From: Neurospora intermedia
Taxonomy: Eukaryota; Ascomycota; Sordariomycetes; Sordariales; Sordariaceae
Assembly (NCBI GenBank): GCA_037102815.1
Contig: BTPP01000004.1
Location: 4,464,001 to 4,528,000 of the forward strand
Direction: 5' to 3'
DNA length: 64,000 nucleotides
In this document: positions 32,417 through 43,200 of the stretch, piece after piece
Layout: each line of letters opens with the position of its first letter
Numbering within the stretch: the first letter of the stretch is position 1
Position numbers and translations under genes: made by a program
The notes under the pieces: model-generated
Database searches by the model: none
Told to the model about the DNA's origin: nothing
What the model saw: the letters and a program-made list of their open reading frames with translations, nothing else

Positions 32417-35400
32417 TCACCGCCCTCCAACAGCCATCCCAGCTCTCCAGCCACCCCTCGTCCCCCTTCCAAGACCCCTCTGCGGCATCCCACCTCCGTA
32501 ATTCTGCAACCGCTCCCCAATCAAATACGCCTCATCCCTGATCCTCATCTTCCAACTCTGGAACACACCCAACAGGCCCCACACCGCCGCCGCAGCCAAC
32601 AACAAAAGTGCTGTAAGCGGGAAGCTGCGCCGGTAGATGAGCACGACGTAGGCATCGTAGAGAGTCTGGTCCACCACGCCGTCGACGTTAACGGCTTGCG
32701 GATGGCGAAGGGTCAAAGTTTCTGCCAGGCTCCAGGAGATCATAAACTTGGCGAAGAGGGTAGGAATGGCCATAGCGACGGTCCAGAGGAGGATGGCAGG
32801 AATGACGAATGCGCGAGTCAAGACACCCGCGTTGGGGTTGAACCAGCCACGGCGCAGCACGGCTTTGGTAGCGAGGGCGAGACGGCTGCCGCTGAACCAG
32901 GTGGTGATTCCCCTTACCGAAAGCTTCAGGTACAAAAGACCAATGGTCCAGGACTGCATGACGCGGATGGTGTGGCGCGGGTTGAGAGCGGCCGCGTGTT
33001 GGATGGTGACCTGCTTGATGTCTTGGGCGATGGGGACGCTGTACATGAATTCGTGCAGGGGCATCATGATGTAGAGCTCGGCGACGGAGGCGATCATGAG
33101 GGGAAAGACGACCAGGAGGAAGACGTAGGAGTAGATGATCTTGGCGATGCGGGTGATGATGGCCAGGCTGCGGCGGACTGCACCGTTGTTGAAGACTGAC
33201 GCGACAGCTGCGGTGGTCCGAATCTTGGCGGTCTGAGAAAGAGACCGGATGTTGATGAGCGCGTAAACAAGCACCCCCAAAACGTGGATGCCGATGCCGA
33301 AGGCGTAAATGTCATTCGTCCTTACGCCCTCTGGGATCAAGAGTTTGAACATCCAACGGCCAAAGACCAAGGGGATAATCGTGATGCCGACGCCCGTAGC
33401 GGCGGCAAACAACCAGATGAGGAGAATGAAGAAGAAAATGCGGATTCGGAAGTGCGGTGGGACATAGACCAGACGGTACTGCGTGGTTGAGTAAAGGTCG
33501 GTCTCGGGTGCATCAGGCTTGCCGTCCAGTCTCTCATTTCTCTCCGTCACCTCAAGGAACACCGTCTTGCCCTTGGGAATCTTGACCTGGTCAGATGCCG
33601 GAGCGCGAACGAAGCGGCCATCGGGAATCAGTTGCTTGGTATTGACCAAGTAATCCTTGAAGCCTTCTTCAGGAGACAGTTTCCTGGTAGCAGCCTCAGC
33701 CTCAGACGGCACATACCCTCGGATATTCGGTGATTCAGGTTCGGACTCGGAAGTCTCAGCCTTGGAGCCTTCAGCGAGGAACTTGGGCTTCCACGGCCTC
33801 ACAATCCCATTGGACTCATCCAATTGAAGGAACATGGCCTGCCACCATGATACCTGGGCATCGGGGCCTCTCTCAATCATGCGCAAACGGCCTTCTTCAT
33901 CTGCCTTGCGCTCCCCGAACAGGAACCAAGTAATCCGCAAGCACCGACCGCAAGTGCGGAACCACCAAGTGTACATAGCATGAAGTCCATCACCAGGCTT
34001 GAAGAACTTGACGGCCAAGGGCATCAGGAAGTTGTAAAAGAGAAGATCAAGCGGGAACTCGAGCACTGGCTCGTTGGACGAGTAGTGAATCGGCAGGACA
34101 TTGGGCAAAGAGAGCGCCAACCCCCAGACCACAGCACCCAGACAGATTATGACAAGCGCCCCGTAGACGAGAGCAGAGAAGGCAATCTTCCGCAACTGGG
34201 TCGTGACGTTGCGCTCCAGTACGTCGCGTACCGGGTGGAACTCGGGATCGTCTGGGTCGCGGATGAAGTAGAGAACTCCACGGCGCATGATCTTGCGGCA
34301 CATAGAGACGAACAGCGCAAAGTGGAACATGTAAGCCGTACCCACGAACCAGTGGACGAAGATCGATGTCATGGGGAAGTTGAGGGTGAATTGAAGGCGA
34401 GACATGAGGGTGGCATTTTCGAACAAGGGCAAGAGTGCAATGTCCAAAAGCATGCCGCAGTAAAGCGGGAAGACGAGCATCTCGATGCCAATGATAAGGA
34501 TGACCTTCATCACACCGCTTGCCTGGTTGAGTGCGTCAATAAGAGCTGCCTCCCATTCCTGCCCGGTTGGGCTGGAGGATATGGGTCCGCCATGACGCAG
34601 GTACAAGACCGCCGCAAGGTAAATTGTGAGGTAGCCAGCCAAGATTGCCCAGAATCTGTCTGTGCCATTCCAGTATGCCAATGCCGGGTCGATGGTATGA
34701 CTCGCGTCAGGGAAGTTGACATTGATGACCAGGTTAGGCTTCAATAAGGCAGTCGGCAGAGTCTTGAGTGCGCCCAACGCAAATGTAGTCGCGTTGCTCG
34801 CAGCAGAGAGCACTATAGGAGCTTTGGTAGAGTAGTCCCCTCCAAAAAGGAAGACAAGCGCGGAGCCCAGGGCGGAACAGCCGGAAAAGACTTGCCCCTT
34901 GACCGACAATAAGGCTTCATGACTGACCGCAGAAAAGGTGTGAATCTCTGACATGGATACGCGGCCGAGCTCGTTGATGACCGTGTGTCCAACTCGCCTA
35001 GCGGCGTTGGTCATTTCAACATGTGGTTCAAGAATCGCTGCAGCGTGGCGGCTACCGAAGAGGAGTTTCGTGGCCAGGCGAGCCACACCACCCAGCCCTA
35101 GGCTGGGATGCACCAGAGATAGCGCGTGGGAAACGAGCCCGAAGGCAATGACGACCATGTCCTGAATGAACCTGCACAGACTATAGAGGATCCAGACTGG
35201 ACGCATAGGCTTCGCAATGAACCACAGCGAATAGCGACCGATGTTGTATGGAATGAACAGTCCGAGAAAAATGGTAGCTGACACGAGCAGGACGCAGAAG
35301 ATGGCGTTTTGGAATAGGCCAGCCAGAGGCCCGCGCATGCCAAGAAGCTCCAGGACGCCCTCGAGGTCTTCGGCATCGTCAATGGCGTCTTGTTCGAGGC

Positions 35401-37801
35401 CAATTGCTGCTGCGGCGTCATCATCCTGGTCCAAGTCATCATCATTGTCAAGTACAGGGTTATCGCGAACGTCCACGTTGTCTTCATCGTCCCGTCTCAT
35501 CAAAGCGTCAGCGATAATATCAATAGCATCCTGTTGAGCCTGATCCGCCTCAACGCCTTGCCACATGAAGTCGGTCACTCTAGGGACGAATCCACGAGGT
35601 TGAGGAGGTTGTGCGGGGCTATCTGCCGAACTCTCGTCGAGGTTAGGCCAGGATGCATCTGTCAATGCTTGTGGTTCCGCCTGACGCTCTGGGTTAAGGT
35701 CGGTTCCCCAATGCTCTGCTTCCGTAGGCCGCCCGATGTGTACACGGGCATCAGCGGCTGCATCCCTATTACCGTAATCTTGGCTACGATTCTCCTGGAA
35801 TGACTCGGATTCTGCCGGACCGGCCAGTGAAGCGAGCAAAGGTTCGACCTCGGTGTTGGAAGAATCATTGTCATTAGTGAGATCCGGGGGCGTTGAAATG
35901 ACCTCAGAAGCCTTTCCTTCCGTCGATGAAATGTTGGGGTCATCTTCTGGTAAGTCGCTAAAAGACCAGCTGTTGCTTCCCAGAGGATTGGTGTACATTC
36001 TGATTTCAGGCCCATCTGTATTGGCGCGAGGCCTGGCCAAAGAAGCGAGAATCTCGGAGTCAGACTCGGTGTCAGAATCATCAGTCGCAACGCCCTTGCC
36101 CTTGTCCCTAGATCCATCTCCGGCTTTCTCACCCTGATGATCATCTTCTTCCAAAGGATAGCGCCAGTCATCAAACGGATCGGGTCGTGGAGCGGCAGGA
36201 GTGCTGTCCATCTCCAAGTTGTGGCCTGATGATCTCGCTGCTGCGCTAGTACTGGATTCCGCCGCGGAAGAGTTGAGGCCATCATTGTAATTTGCCTGAA
36301 CTCGGGCGGCGCGCTCCTTCATGGTCTTGGTAAGCGCTATCCAGTAAGCCAATCTTTCCTCCAAACCACGCTCCTGGGCCAGCTCCACAATTCTGTCGGG
36401 GTTTCCGCCGGCCTCTCTGTAAAGGTTGAGGTACTCGTCTATGGTTGATGAGTCCGATTCTCCGAGTTCTCTCTCCAAATCAGAAGCATAAGGATTGTTG
36501 ACGGGTTGCCTGTCAGGCGGGGCTCTAGGCTGGGGAGGCTGAGCATCCCAGGCATGTTCGTCGTCAGTACCTGTATCCTCTTGTTCTTCTTCTTCTTCTC
36601 CGAGGCCACCGTTAAGGTCACCGTTCAAGGCAGGGCCGGGAACATTGACCGGAGCAGCCTGGGGCTGCACGTTTTGAAGGTTGGCAAAAGCTGCGCGCTC
36701 GTTGATTTCCGGCTGCTGTTGAACAACGTAATCACGGACAAGAATGATCAAGATGAAACAGACAACAACAAGGACGGTGATGATCTGGCCCTCGAGAACC
36801 GCAATAATGTTGTTGTTGACGGTCGGGTTTCGAGTCAGGTTCCTTAAAAAGCCAACCTCGCTGAGAAGCGAAGGTGAATGGACCAATGACGCATTGCTGT
36901 AAGGTGAAGCCGTTTGGTCGATGTACAGAGTCGCAGTGACGTTATTAGCGAGCTGACTGGGGATCTCCTTGAGGGGTGGGGGAGGCCTGTCCACGATGCC
37001 ACTTGAGCCAAATATAGTGCGAAGCAAAAGGGAGAGGAAGGAATGGCCTGCGCCAGAACTGGCACCAGTAAGGCTGTTTACGAACTGGGTCGAGTTCAAG
37101 GGTAGACGCCCCAATACGGCCCCCATGCTAGCTGGAGACGTGTTGGCGACAAAGAGTGGACTGGCTGGGCATGCGGTGGTGCCGTAAGCCCTGACCGAGA
37201 AGCCGTTTGAAGATGATGTGGTTTGAGACCTTGAGAACACAGCCGGACCTCCCCAGCCCTCCTCACAAAGCCAGAACAGCAGGGCCCATACCGAGCGCAT
37301 AAAGTAGGGGAGCCACCCAAGCCAGACACTGACAACGAGGGCGGCCCTTGCCCAAGCGAGGAGCTTACGGACCGAGTACTTGAACATGTGGGCGACAAAG
37401 ATATGGGCGGGGACGGTCCTGGGCATGTCGGGATCGTAGAGCTTGGTGAAGCGGAAGGGCGTTTTGCACAGCTCGCAGTGCTTCCTCTGGGTCTGGGCTA
37501 GCCATTGCATCAGACATTCCTGATGGACCCATTTGATACTTCCACTACACTTGCATGGGTGGTACAAGGGGTCGTCGGGAGAGGCGTCGCCTCTGCAGAT
37601 ACGGCATTGCTCGGACTCGCGCGGATTGTTGTGGGGTTGCGAATGAGTGTGGGAGTGACCGCCGCCCGAGGTGGTGGTCCATGTCGAGATGGAGGCTGAT
37701 CGCGAGTTCCGCAGTCTGGTGTTTGGAAATCGGACAGGGTCGGGCTGGTCCTGGCCGAAGCCCGGAAGAGCGGTCGGGTCGGCGGGGTTAGCGTCGCCCA
37801 T
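32417..37801 (-). CDS. doa10: DOA10/SSM4-type ER E3 ubiquitin ligase (RING-CH)
   Basis: Uninterrupted 1794-codon frame. The N-terminal RING-CH finger (C4HC3) has Cys66, Cys69, Cys83, Cys85, His93, Cys96, Cys109 and Cys112 (QCRICRG ... HPCKCSGSIKWVHQECL ... HCELC). Many hydrophobic segments follow, separated by a long acidic region between about residues 390 and 830. The C-terminus has the conserved Doa10/MARCH6 tail pattern YLIGERLQNYG, including the asparagine needed for activity in the yeast protein. Doa10 sits in the ER and inner nuclear membrane and ubiquitinates misfolded or short-lived proteins with the E2s Ubc6 and Ubc7 (ERAD-C). It is longer than the yeast protein (about 1319 residues), mainly through disordered insertions. 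The symbol follows the yeast name. It has a long 5' leader before 37801. Confidence 0.95.
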   Translation of the reverse strand: MGDANPADPTALPGFGQDQPDPVRFPNTRLRNSRSASISTWTTTSGGGHSHTHSQPHNNPRESEQCRICRGDASPDDPLYHPCKCSGSIKWVHQECLMQWLAQTQRKHCELCKTPFRFTKLYDPDMPRTVPAHIFVAHMFKYSVRKLLAWARAALVVSVWLGWLPYFMRSVWALLFWLCEEGWGGPAVFSRSQTTSSSNGFSVRAYGTTACPASPLFVANTSPASMGAVLGRLPLNSTQFVNSLTGASSGAGHSFLSLLLRTIFGSSGIVDRPPPPLKEIPSQLANNVTATLYIDQTASPYSNASLVHSPSLLSEVGFLRNLTRNPTVNNNIIAVLEGQIITVLVVVCFILIILVRDYVVQQQPEINERAAFANLQNVQPQAAPVNVPGPALNGDLNGGLGEEEEEQEDTGTDDEHAWDAQPPQPRAPPDRQPVNNPYASDLERELGESDSSTIDEYLNLYREAGGNPDRIVELAQERGLEERLAYWIALTKTMKERAARVQANYNDGLNSSAAESSTSAAARSSGHNLEMDSTPAAPRPDPFDDWRYPLEEDDHQGEKAGDGSRDKGKGVATDDSDTESDSEILASLARPRANTDGPEIRMYTNPLGSNSWSFSDLPEDDPNISSTEGKASEVISTPPDLTNDNDSSNTEVEPLLASLAGPAESESFQENRSQDYGNRDAAADARVHIGRPTEAEHWGTDLNPERQAEPQALTDASWPNLDESSADSPAQPPQPRGFVPRVTDFMWQGVEADQAQQDAIDIIADALMRRDDEDNVDVRDNPVLDNDDDLDQDDDAAAAIGLEQDAIDDAEDLEGVLELLGMRGPLAGLFQNAIFCVLLVSATIFLGLFIPYNIGRYSLWFIAKPMRPVWILYSLCRFIQDMVVIAFGLVSHALSLVHPSLGLGGVARLATKLLFGSRHAAAILEPHVEMTNAARRVGHTVINELGRVSMSEIHTFSAVSHEALLSVKGQVFSGCSALGSALVFLFGGDYSTKAPIVLSAASNATTFALGALKTLPTALLKPNLVINVNFPDASHTIDPALAYWNGTDRFWAILAGYLTIYLAAVLYLRHGGPISSSPTGQEWEAALIDALNQASGVMKVILIIGIEMLVFPLYCGMLLDIALLPLFENATLMSRLQFTLNFPMTSIFVHWFVGTAYMFHFALFVSMCRKIMRRGVLYFIRDPDDPEFHPVRDVLERNVTTQLRKIAFSALVYGALVIICLGAVVWGLALSLPNVLPIHYSSNEPVLEFPLDLLFYNFLMPLAVKFFKPGDGLHAMYTWWFRTCGRCLRITWFLFGERKADEEGRLRMIERGPDAQVSWWQAMFLQLDESNGIVRPWKPKFLAEGSKAETSESEPESPNIRGYVPSEAEAATRKLSPEEGFKDYLVNTKQLIPDGRFVRAPASDQVKIPKGKTVFLEVTERNERLDGKPDAPETDLYSTTQYRLVYVPPHFRIRIFFFILLIWLFAAATGVGITIIPLVFGRWMFKLLIPEGVRTNDIYAFGIGIHVLGVLVYALINIRSLSQTAKIRTTAAVASVFNNGAVRRSLAIITRIAKIIYSYVFLLVVFPLMIASVAELYIMMPLHEFMYSVPIAQDIKQVTIQHAAALNPRHTIRVMQSWTIGLLYLKLSVRGITTWFSGSRLALATKAVLRRGWFNPNAGVLTRAFVIPAILLWTVAMAIPTLFAKFMISWSLAETLTLRHPQAVNVDGVVDQTLYDAYVVLIYRRSFPLTALLLLAAAAVWGLLGVFQSWKMRIRDEAYLIGERLQNYGGGMPQRGLGRGTRGGWRAGMAVGGR

Positions 37802-39675
37802 GGTAGAAGCCCGGGTCGCGTATACTAAGTTGTTGTCCGCAGCACAGAGGTGCCGTTTTTGTGTGGTGTTGTTGTTGTCGAGTGTCGGTCAGATCATGAA
37901 TTGGTCTTCATTCTTTAAGCCTTGGGCGGGGCGAGTCCGCTGACTCTTTTTGTCTGTCGTGGATTCTTGGAATACTCGAAGATGGATTCGGCCTCGGTCG
38001 AGAGGAATGCCGATTAATGCAAAGCTTGGATCAAAAGTCGTCGGCGGGAATGTTGCGAGAAGACGCGATGGGGAAAAGGGAGAAGAAGTCGGCGACAGTT
38101 CGTTGAAATACTCGTCGGGTCGCAGGCGGGGTCTGTTCGAGTTACTGAAGAGGGCAGGCAGGCACCCAGTCGCCGCCGGATGACAGTCGAAGAAGCAATG
38201 GATGTCGAGTTGATCACAGCAGTCGCAGTGGCGACAGAGGGTAACGAGGCTCTGAGCGATGGGAGGTGGCGCGGTCGTGGTCCGGGTGAGTGGTGGCAGC
38301 CGAGTGAAGTCTGGAAACTGTATTGTAAATAATGGAGGAAGAAGTGACAATGAAAGTTTCCGTCTCCAGCGTCGAAAGCGGTCCTTGTTCGGGAAAGTGT
38401 CGTGCAGTGGAACTTTCAGCAAAGCCCAGGCTAGAACTAGTGTAGACCCCGGCTCGGAACCGCCAGGTCTCACTCGGGCCCGCTGAAGGGATCGCTAGGG
38501 AAGCAAAAAGGGTATAGCGCACTGAAGGGACAGCGTGGTGCACGGGCCAAGTGATTCAACGATAAGCGGCACATTCGATCACAACTTGGGTTTTGTGCTT
38601 CAATTGAACGTTGGCATGACATAACGGTGCAGTGCCAGCTCCTGCATAACTTTGGTAGAGGTAGCTTCCACCTCAATTGTCGTCGGGTGTGTCAGACTGA
38701 CTTTCCGGCGGTCTTTTCCACAAAGGACAAGAACAAGATGTTGGACTTGAGCACAATCACTCATAAGAAAAGGAAATCTGGAAACCAATACCTCTACGTA
38801 GCCCACGTTAAGATGAACCCTGATATGCAAGAGAACCCATGGCCAGTGCACTTTCACAAGACTGGACCAACATATGACATCCACCCCGTCCATGATCTTG
38901 ATGGTAGATATCTTGACTGGCCAATAAGGACAGAGCCAATCAGGAAATATCCCGTGTCCAGATGTTTAGTATGCCGTACCTACCTCTAGGTATGTTTTCC
39001 ATCGCTTTGGCGGTGCATCTCCAGCATGCTCACTCACCACCACCTTCAAGGCTCAATGACGTCTGTGGGGCACGCTGTGGCACGCTACAGGTAGGGTTGA
39101 GAAAGCCAAGAAAAGACGGGAGAGGGGAAAGCGGGAAGCTGGAATTGAAGGAGGGAGGGTGACGTTGTACCTCCTCCTGTCTGTTGAGTAGGTACCTTAC
39201 ATATATCCCCAAGTCTTGATCTTGACCTCTGAAAAAGAAACTAAACAGACTTGCTCTTTTTACCTTTTTCTCCAACCCAGAAACACCCTCAACAATCTTT
39301 GTCGGTTTTGTTGATTTTGGGTTGCGATCTGAAGAGACTCTTGAAGCACAGGTACGTCGGCTACGGTAGCATCACAGGTTTCAATACCAGGCACGTATCA
39401 TAGTGTACAAGGTACGTACCAAGTCCTTAACTCTACGACAGACTGTCGCGTGCGGAGAATACCTGAAACTGACCATGGAAACTGAAAGGAACCAACTCTT
39501 AAAAGTCAGTCACAGGCAAAGAAAGCAAAGCAAAACAAGACAAAACCTCAACCCCTTACCCTTCAACTCCTCGCTCCGTCTCAGGATCTGGCGACTGCTT
39601 CACTCTATCTTCCTTATCTCCAAATCTCAACTCGGATTCTGGTAGAAGTGACGTAAAAGTACGGTACGGTAACAC

Positions 39676-39715
<40 letters not shown>

Positions 39716-40249
39716 CCACTGTTCCCGTCCCTTTCCATCATTGGCCCCACCCTTTCTGGCCTGCCCTGGCCGATGCCCGATGGGCGGGAAGAGCTCCCAC
39801 ATCCACAGTCCGGCCCATGACCCCGACCGGGAGCATGACCTGAGCTAACGGAAAGCGTACTGTAGCAACGGGAAGCACCGAACCAACGCCTGGAACCATT
39901 CACCAACTGGAACGAGCCCCGCGCCAGTCGCAGTACCCGCACTAGCATCCATTTTCACAAGTCACGACCCGGACCTTGACGTGACCACTTCCCTGGCATC
40001 TGATCCAATCCTTTCAGTTTTCTCTCTTTTCCATCTTCACTTGCGCCGCCGCCTGTCCCAGGGGATCTCCGTATTACCACCAACACAACGACGCAACAAC
40101 ACTCCAGTTTGTTTGATGATTGCGCTTGTTCAAATCTAATAACGCGCTTAACAAAGCAAGCTGTCGACAATCATCTCCGAAATTCGATCGCGACGTCACC
40201 AATCTGCTCTTCACAGTCACCTAGCCCGGTGCCTTAAGAGCCTGCCACC
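37802..40249. other. 2.4-kb divergent spacer with a C37 tract
   Basis: Upstream regions of DOA10 (-) and of the HDEL repeat protein (+). A 120-codon plus-strand frame at 38627-38989 has no recognisable features. A run of 37 C lies at 39677-39713, about 540 bp before the HDEL gene's start. Confidence 0.5.
39677..39713. repeat. poly-C tract (37 nt)
   Basis: Uninterrupted run of 37 C on the plus strand, preceded by ACACAC. The complement is poly-G, which can form quadruplexes. The length is likely to vary between strains and be hard to sequence. Confidence 0.9.
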
Positions 40250-43200
40250 ATGAAGGATACAAACGGCTCGGTGAACGGCGGTCCCGAAGGTCCCATACCT
40301 ACTCTCAATGGCCTCAACGGGATTAATGGCATCAATGGCTACTCCAAAAAGGGCGTCAACGGTCCCATCAAGCCCACCCTCAGCCACTCGGCCAGCCCCA
40401 GAGTCACACCAAAACAACGCCCACACAGTCGGCCTGGCGTGATAGCGAGGACGTTCAATGTTGTAGCCAGGTAACTATCTCCTACGATTCCCTTGAGCAT
40501 GTCGGCATATCTAACTTCTGTCTCTTCTTCTTCACAGACTCATCACCTGGTACACCATCCTCACCATCCTCTTCCGCTGCCCCGCCTCGCTCAAGGAATG
40601 CGACAATTCTTCTCCGCGCATCTGCAAGACCTACTTCGAGGTCAAGCAGACCGTTGCGCCCCATATCGAACCATACTATACCGCCTACGCCGCTCCCTAC
40701 GTCGACCTCGCGAGACCCTACTACCATGTCGTCGACCAAAAGGCCATTGCTCCCGCCCTGGCATACGTGCAACCCAGAATCCAAAAGGCCCACGGCTACA
40801 CCAAGACGCAGTGGGAAAAGTCCCTTCAGCCCCAGCTTGTCAAGTACCAGAAGCTTGCAAAGTCCCATTACGAACAGAGCGTGGGTCCCCATGTCAAGCA
40901 GCTTTCCACTGCCGCCGCCCCATACTACGAGATTGCGCGCACCAACGCCCTGCAGACCTACCATGGCGCTGTCGTGCCCGCGTACCACTCCGTCGAGCCC
41001 TACGTGCACAAGGCCTACAAGGCCGTCTCGGCATTCACCGCCAGCACCGTGATGCCCTCGACCCGCTGGGCCTGGAACAAGACTAGTCTCTTCCTCGATG
41101 GAACCGTCATGCCCCATCTCAGAGTCGTCTACGCTGAGAATGTCGAGCCTCAGCTGCTCAAGATTGGCCAGCGTCTTGGTCGCCATACCACAGTCCACAA
41201 AAAGTCGGTGCCCAGGCCCCCGGTGGATTTGTCCTCTAGGTTGGTGGCGACGCATTCTCCTTTATCACCGTTGTCGACAAAAAGAGTGCTGACTCGAACG
41301 CGTGCCTCCAGCACCAAGACATCGACCTTTAGCAAGCCCACGCCGGCCACTACGGCTGCTTCGACCCCTGCGTCCCACGCCGAGTCCACGATACAGGTGG
41401 CTGCCGCTGAAGAACAAAAGGTCCTGAGTACAGAGCGCCATGTTCCCGAGAACCGTATTTCGCCTCCCGAGGTCGATGAGGAGCTTGAAAGGGAAGATCC
41501 CGCTCGCCGTAGCGCCCGTGAGACTGTCGCTGCCGATCTTCAGGACTGGCAGGAAAGGTACTCCAAGGCCGCTGATCAGGGCGCTTCCGAGATTTCGGCC
41601 AGAATCTACGAAATCACCAAGAAGATGATCCGCCGTAACGCCAAGGTTACCGGCAAGGCTCTGCTCGATGAGCTCCAGACTACGACTGTTTCCGAGCTCG
41701 TCCAACTGCGCCGCAAAATATTACAGATCATTGGGGCCGTGAAGAAGGAAAACGCTTCCGTCGATGAAGGCCGCGATCAAATTGCCGCGGTTGTACGTCA
41801 GGCGGGCATGTCCATCAAGGAGAGAGCTCAGGAGGTCCGTACCTGGCATGAGAACTACGAGGCCGAGATGCAGTCCGCTATTACCAATGCTGCCGAAGCC
41901 CACTTCAGCATTCTTGCCGACATCAGAGACCTGGCCTTGCAAAAGCTCGGTATGAAGTGGGCTTGGATGGATGGCGTCACTTACAAGGACTGGGCCAAAT
42001 ACCATGAGCTCAAGAGCCGTTTTGAGGATTGGAATAACGACCTCAAGAACCTCATCGTTACCCACCCGGGCCTCGAGGCTGCTCAGAACGAAGCGGCTGC
42101 TGTTGAGGAGGAGGCCATGAACACTGCTGCTTCCGCTGCCAAGGAGCTTGCTCGCCTGAAGCAGGTTGCTGTTCGCAAGTTGGAAGCTGGCGACGACTCG
42201 GATGAGTTTGAGAGCACTGTCGCTCAGCAGGCCGCCGAGCATGTCGAGTATGCTCATGATGCTGCAGCCAGTGTCGTTTCCGAGGCTAGCGAGTCTGTTA
42301 TTGCTGCTGGTGAAAAAGTTTCCGAGGTCGTTGAGGATGGCGTCAGCCGCGCTGCTGAAGTTGTGTCTGAGGCCACCGAGGCTGTCGTTGGAGCCAAGGA
42401 CTCGGCTGCTGACAAGATGGAGGAACTTGTGGATGATGCCACCTCCCCCGTTGTTGAGGTTGCCTCTTTGACGTTTGAGTCTGTCGAGAGCGCAACTGAC
42501 GTTGCCAAGGAGTCTGCTGCCACCGTATTGAGCGAAGCCTCCGAGGTCGTTGCTGGCTCTTCCACCGAGACCGAGCCTGTTGAGTCAGCGAGTGTGGCGT
42601 CCGAGGAGGTTGCTGATGTCGCTGAGCCTACATCCGAACCCCCTTCTATCGTTGAATCCCGCCCTGATCTAGCATCTACTGAGATCCTCGAGGAGACCCC
42701 TGTCATTGTTGGTAACACAACCGAGGCGGAAAAGGAGGGCCCTGCTCCTGTCGAGCTCCCCGTTGAGGAGGAAGCTGAGGAAGAGTCTGATATCATCGTC
42801 TCCGAAACTCCTGAGCCTCCTGCCACCACCGTCAAGTCCGCTTGGCTCGGAGCTGCTGCTCAGTCGGTGCCTACGCGCCAGCCCATCATTGACGAAGATA
42901 CCTACGACGATGTTTCTGAAGCCATGGAGAAAATGCGTAACGATGTCAAATCCGTCTACTCTTCCGCCATGTCTCTTGCCAATAACCAGTATTCGGATGC
43001 CCTCTCCCTCATTTCTGCCCAGATCCGCGGCACCCCTGAGCCCGCTCACCAACAGATGCTCGCATCTGTCACTCAAGCTTACAGCAACGCCATGGCCTCC
43101 GCTAGTGTCCGCCTTGACAAGGCTTTAAAGCTTGCCTCCAAGCAAGTATACAAAAGCACACCCACAGAGACTTTCAAGATCCTCCCCACCGCTGTTCCCG

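Noticed and set aside
38627-38989. 120-codon plus-strand frame upstream of DOA10
   Set aside because: Codon use is not GC-ending and there is no domain or signal; it is likely chance.
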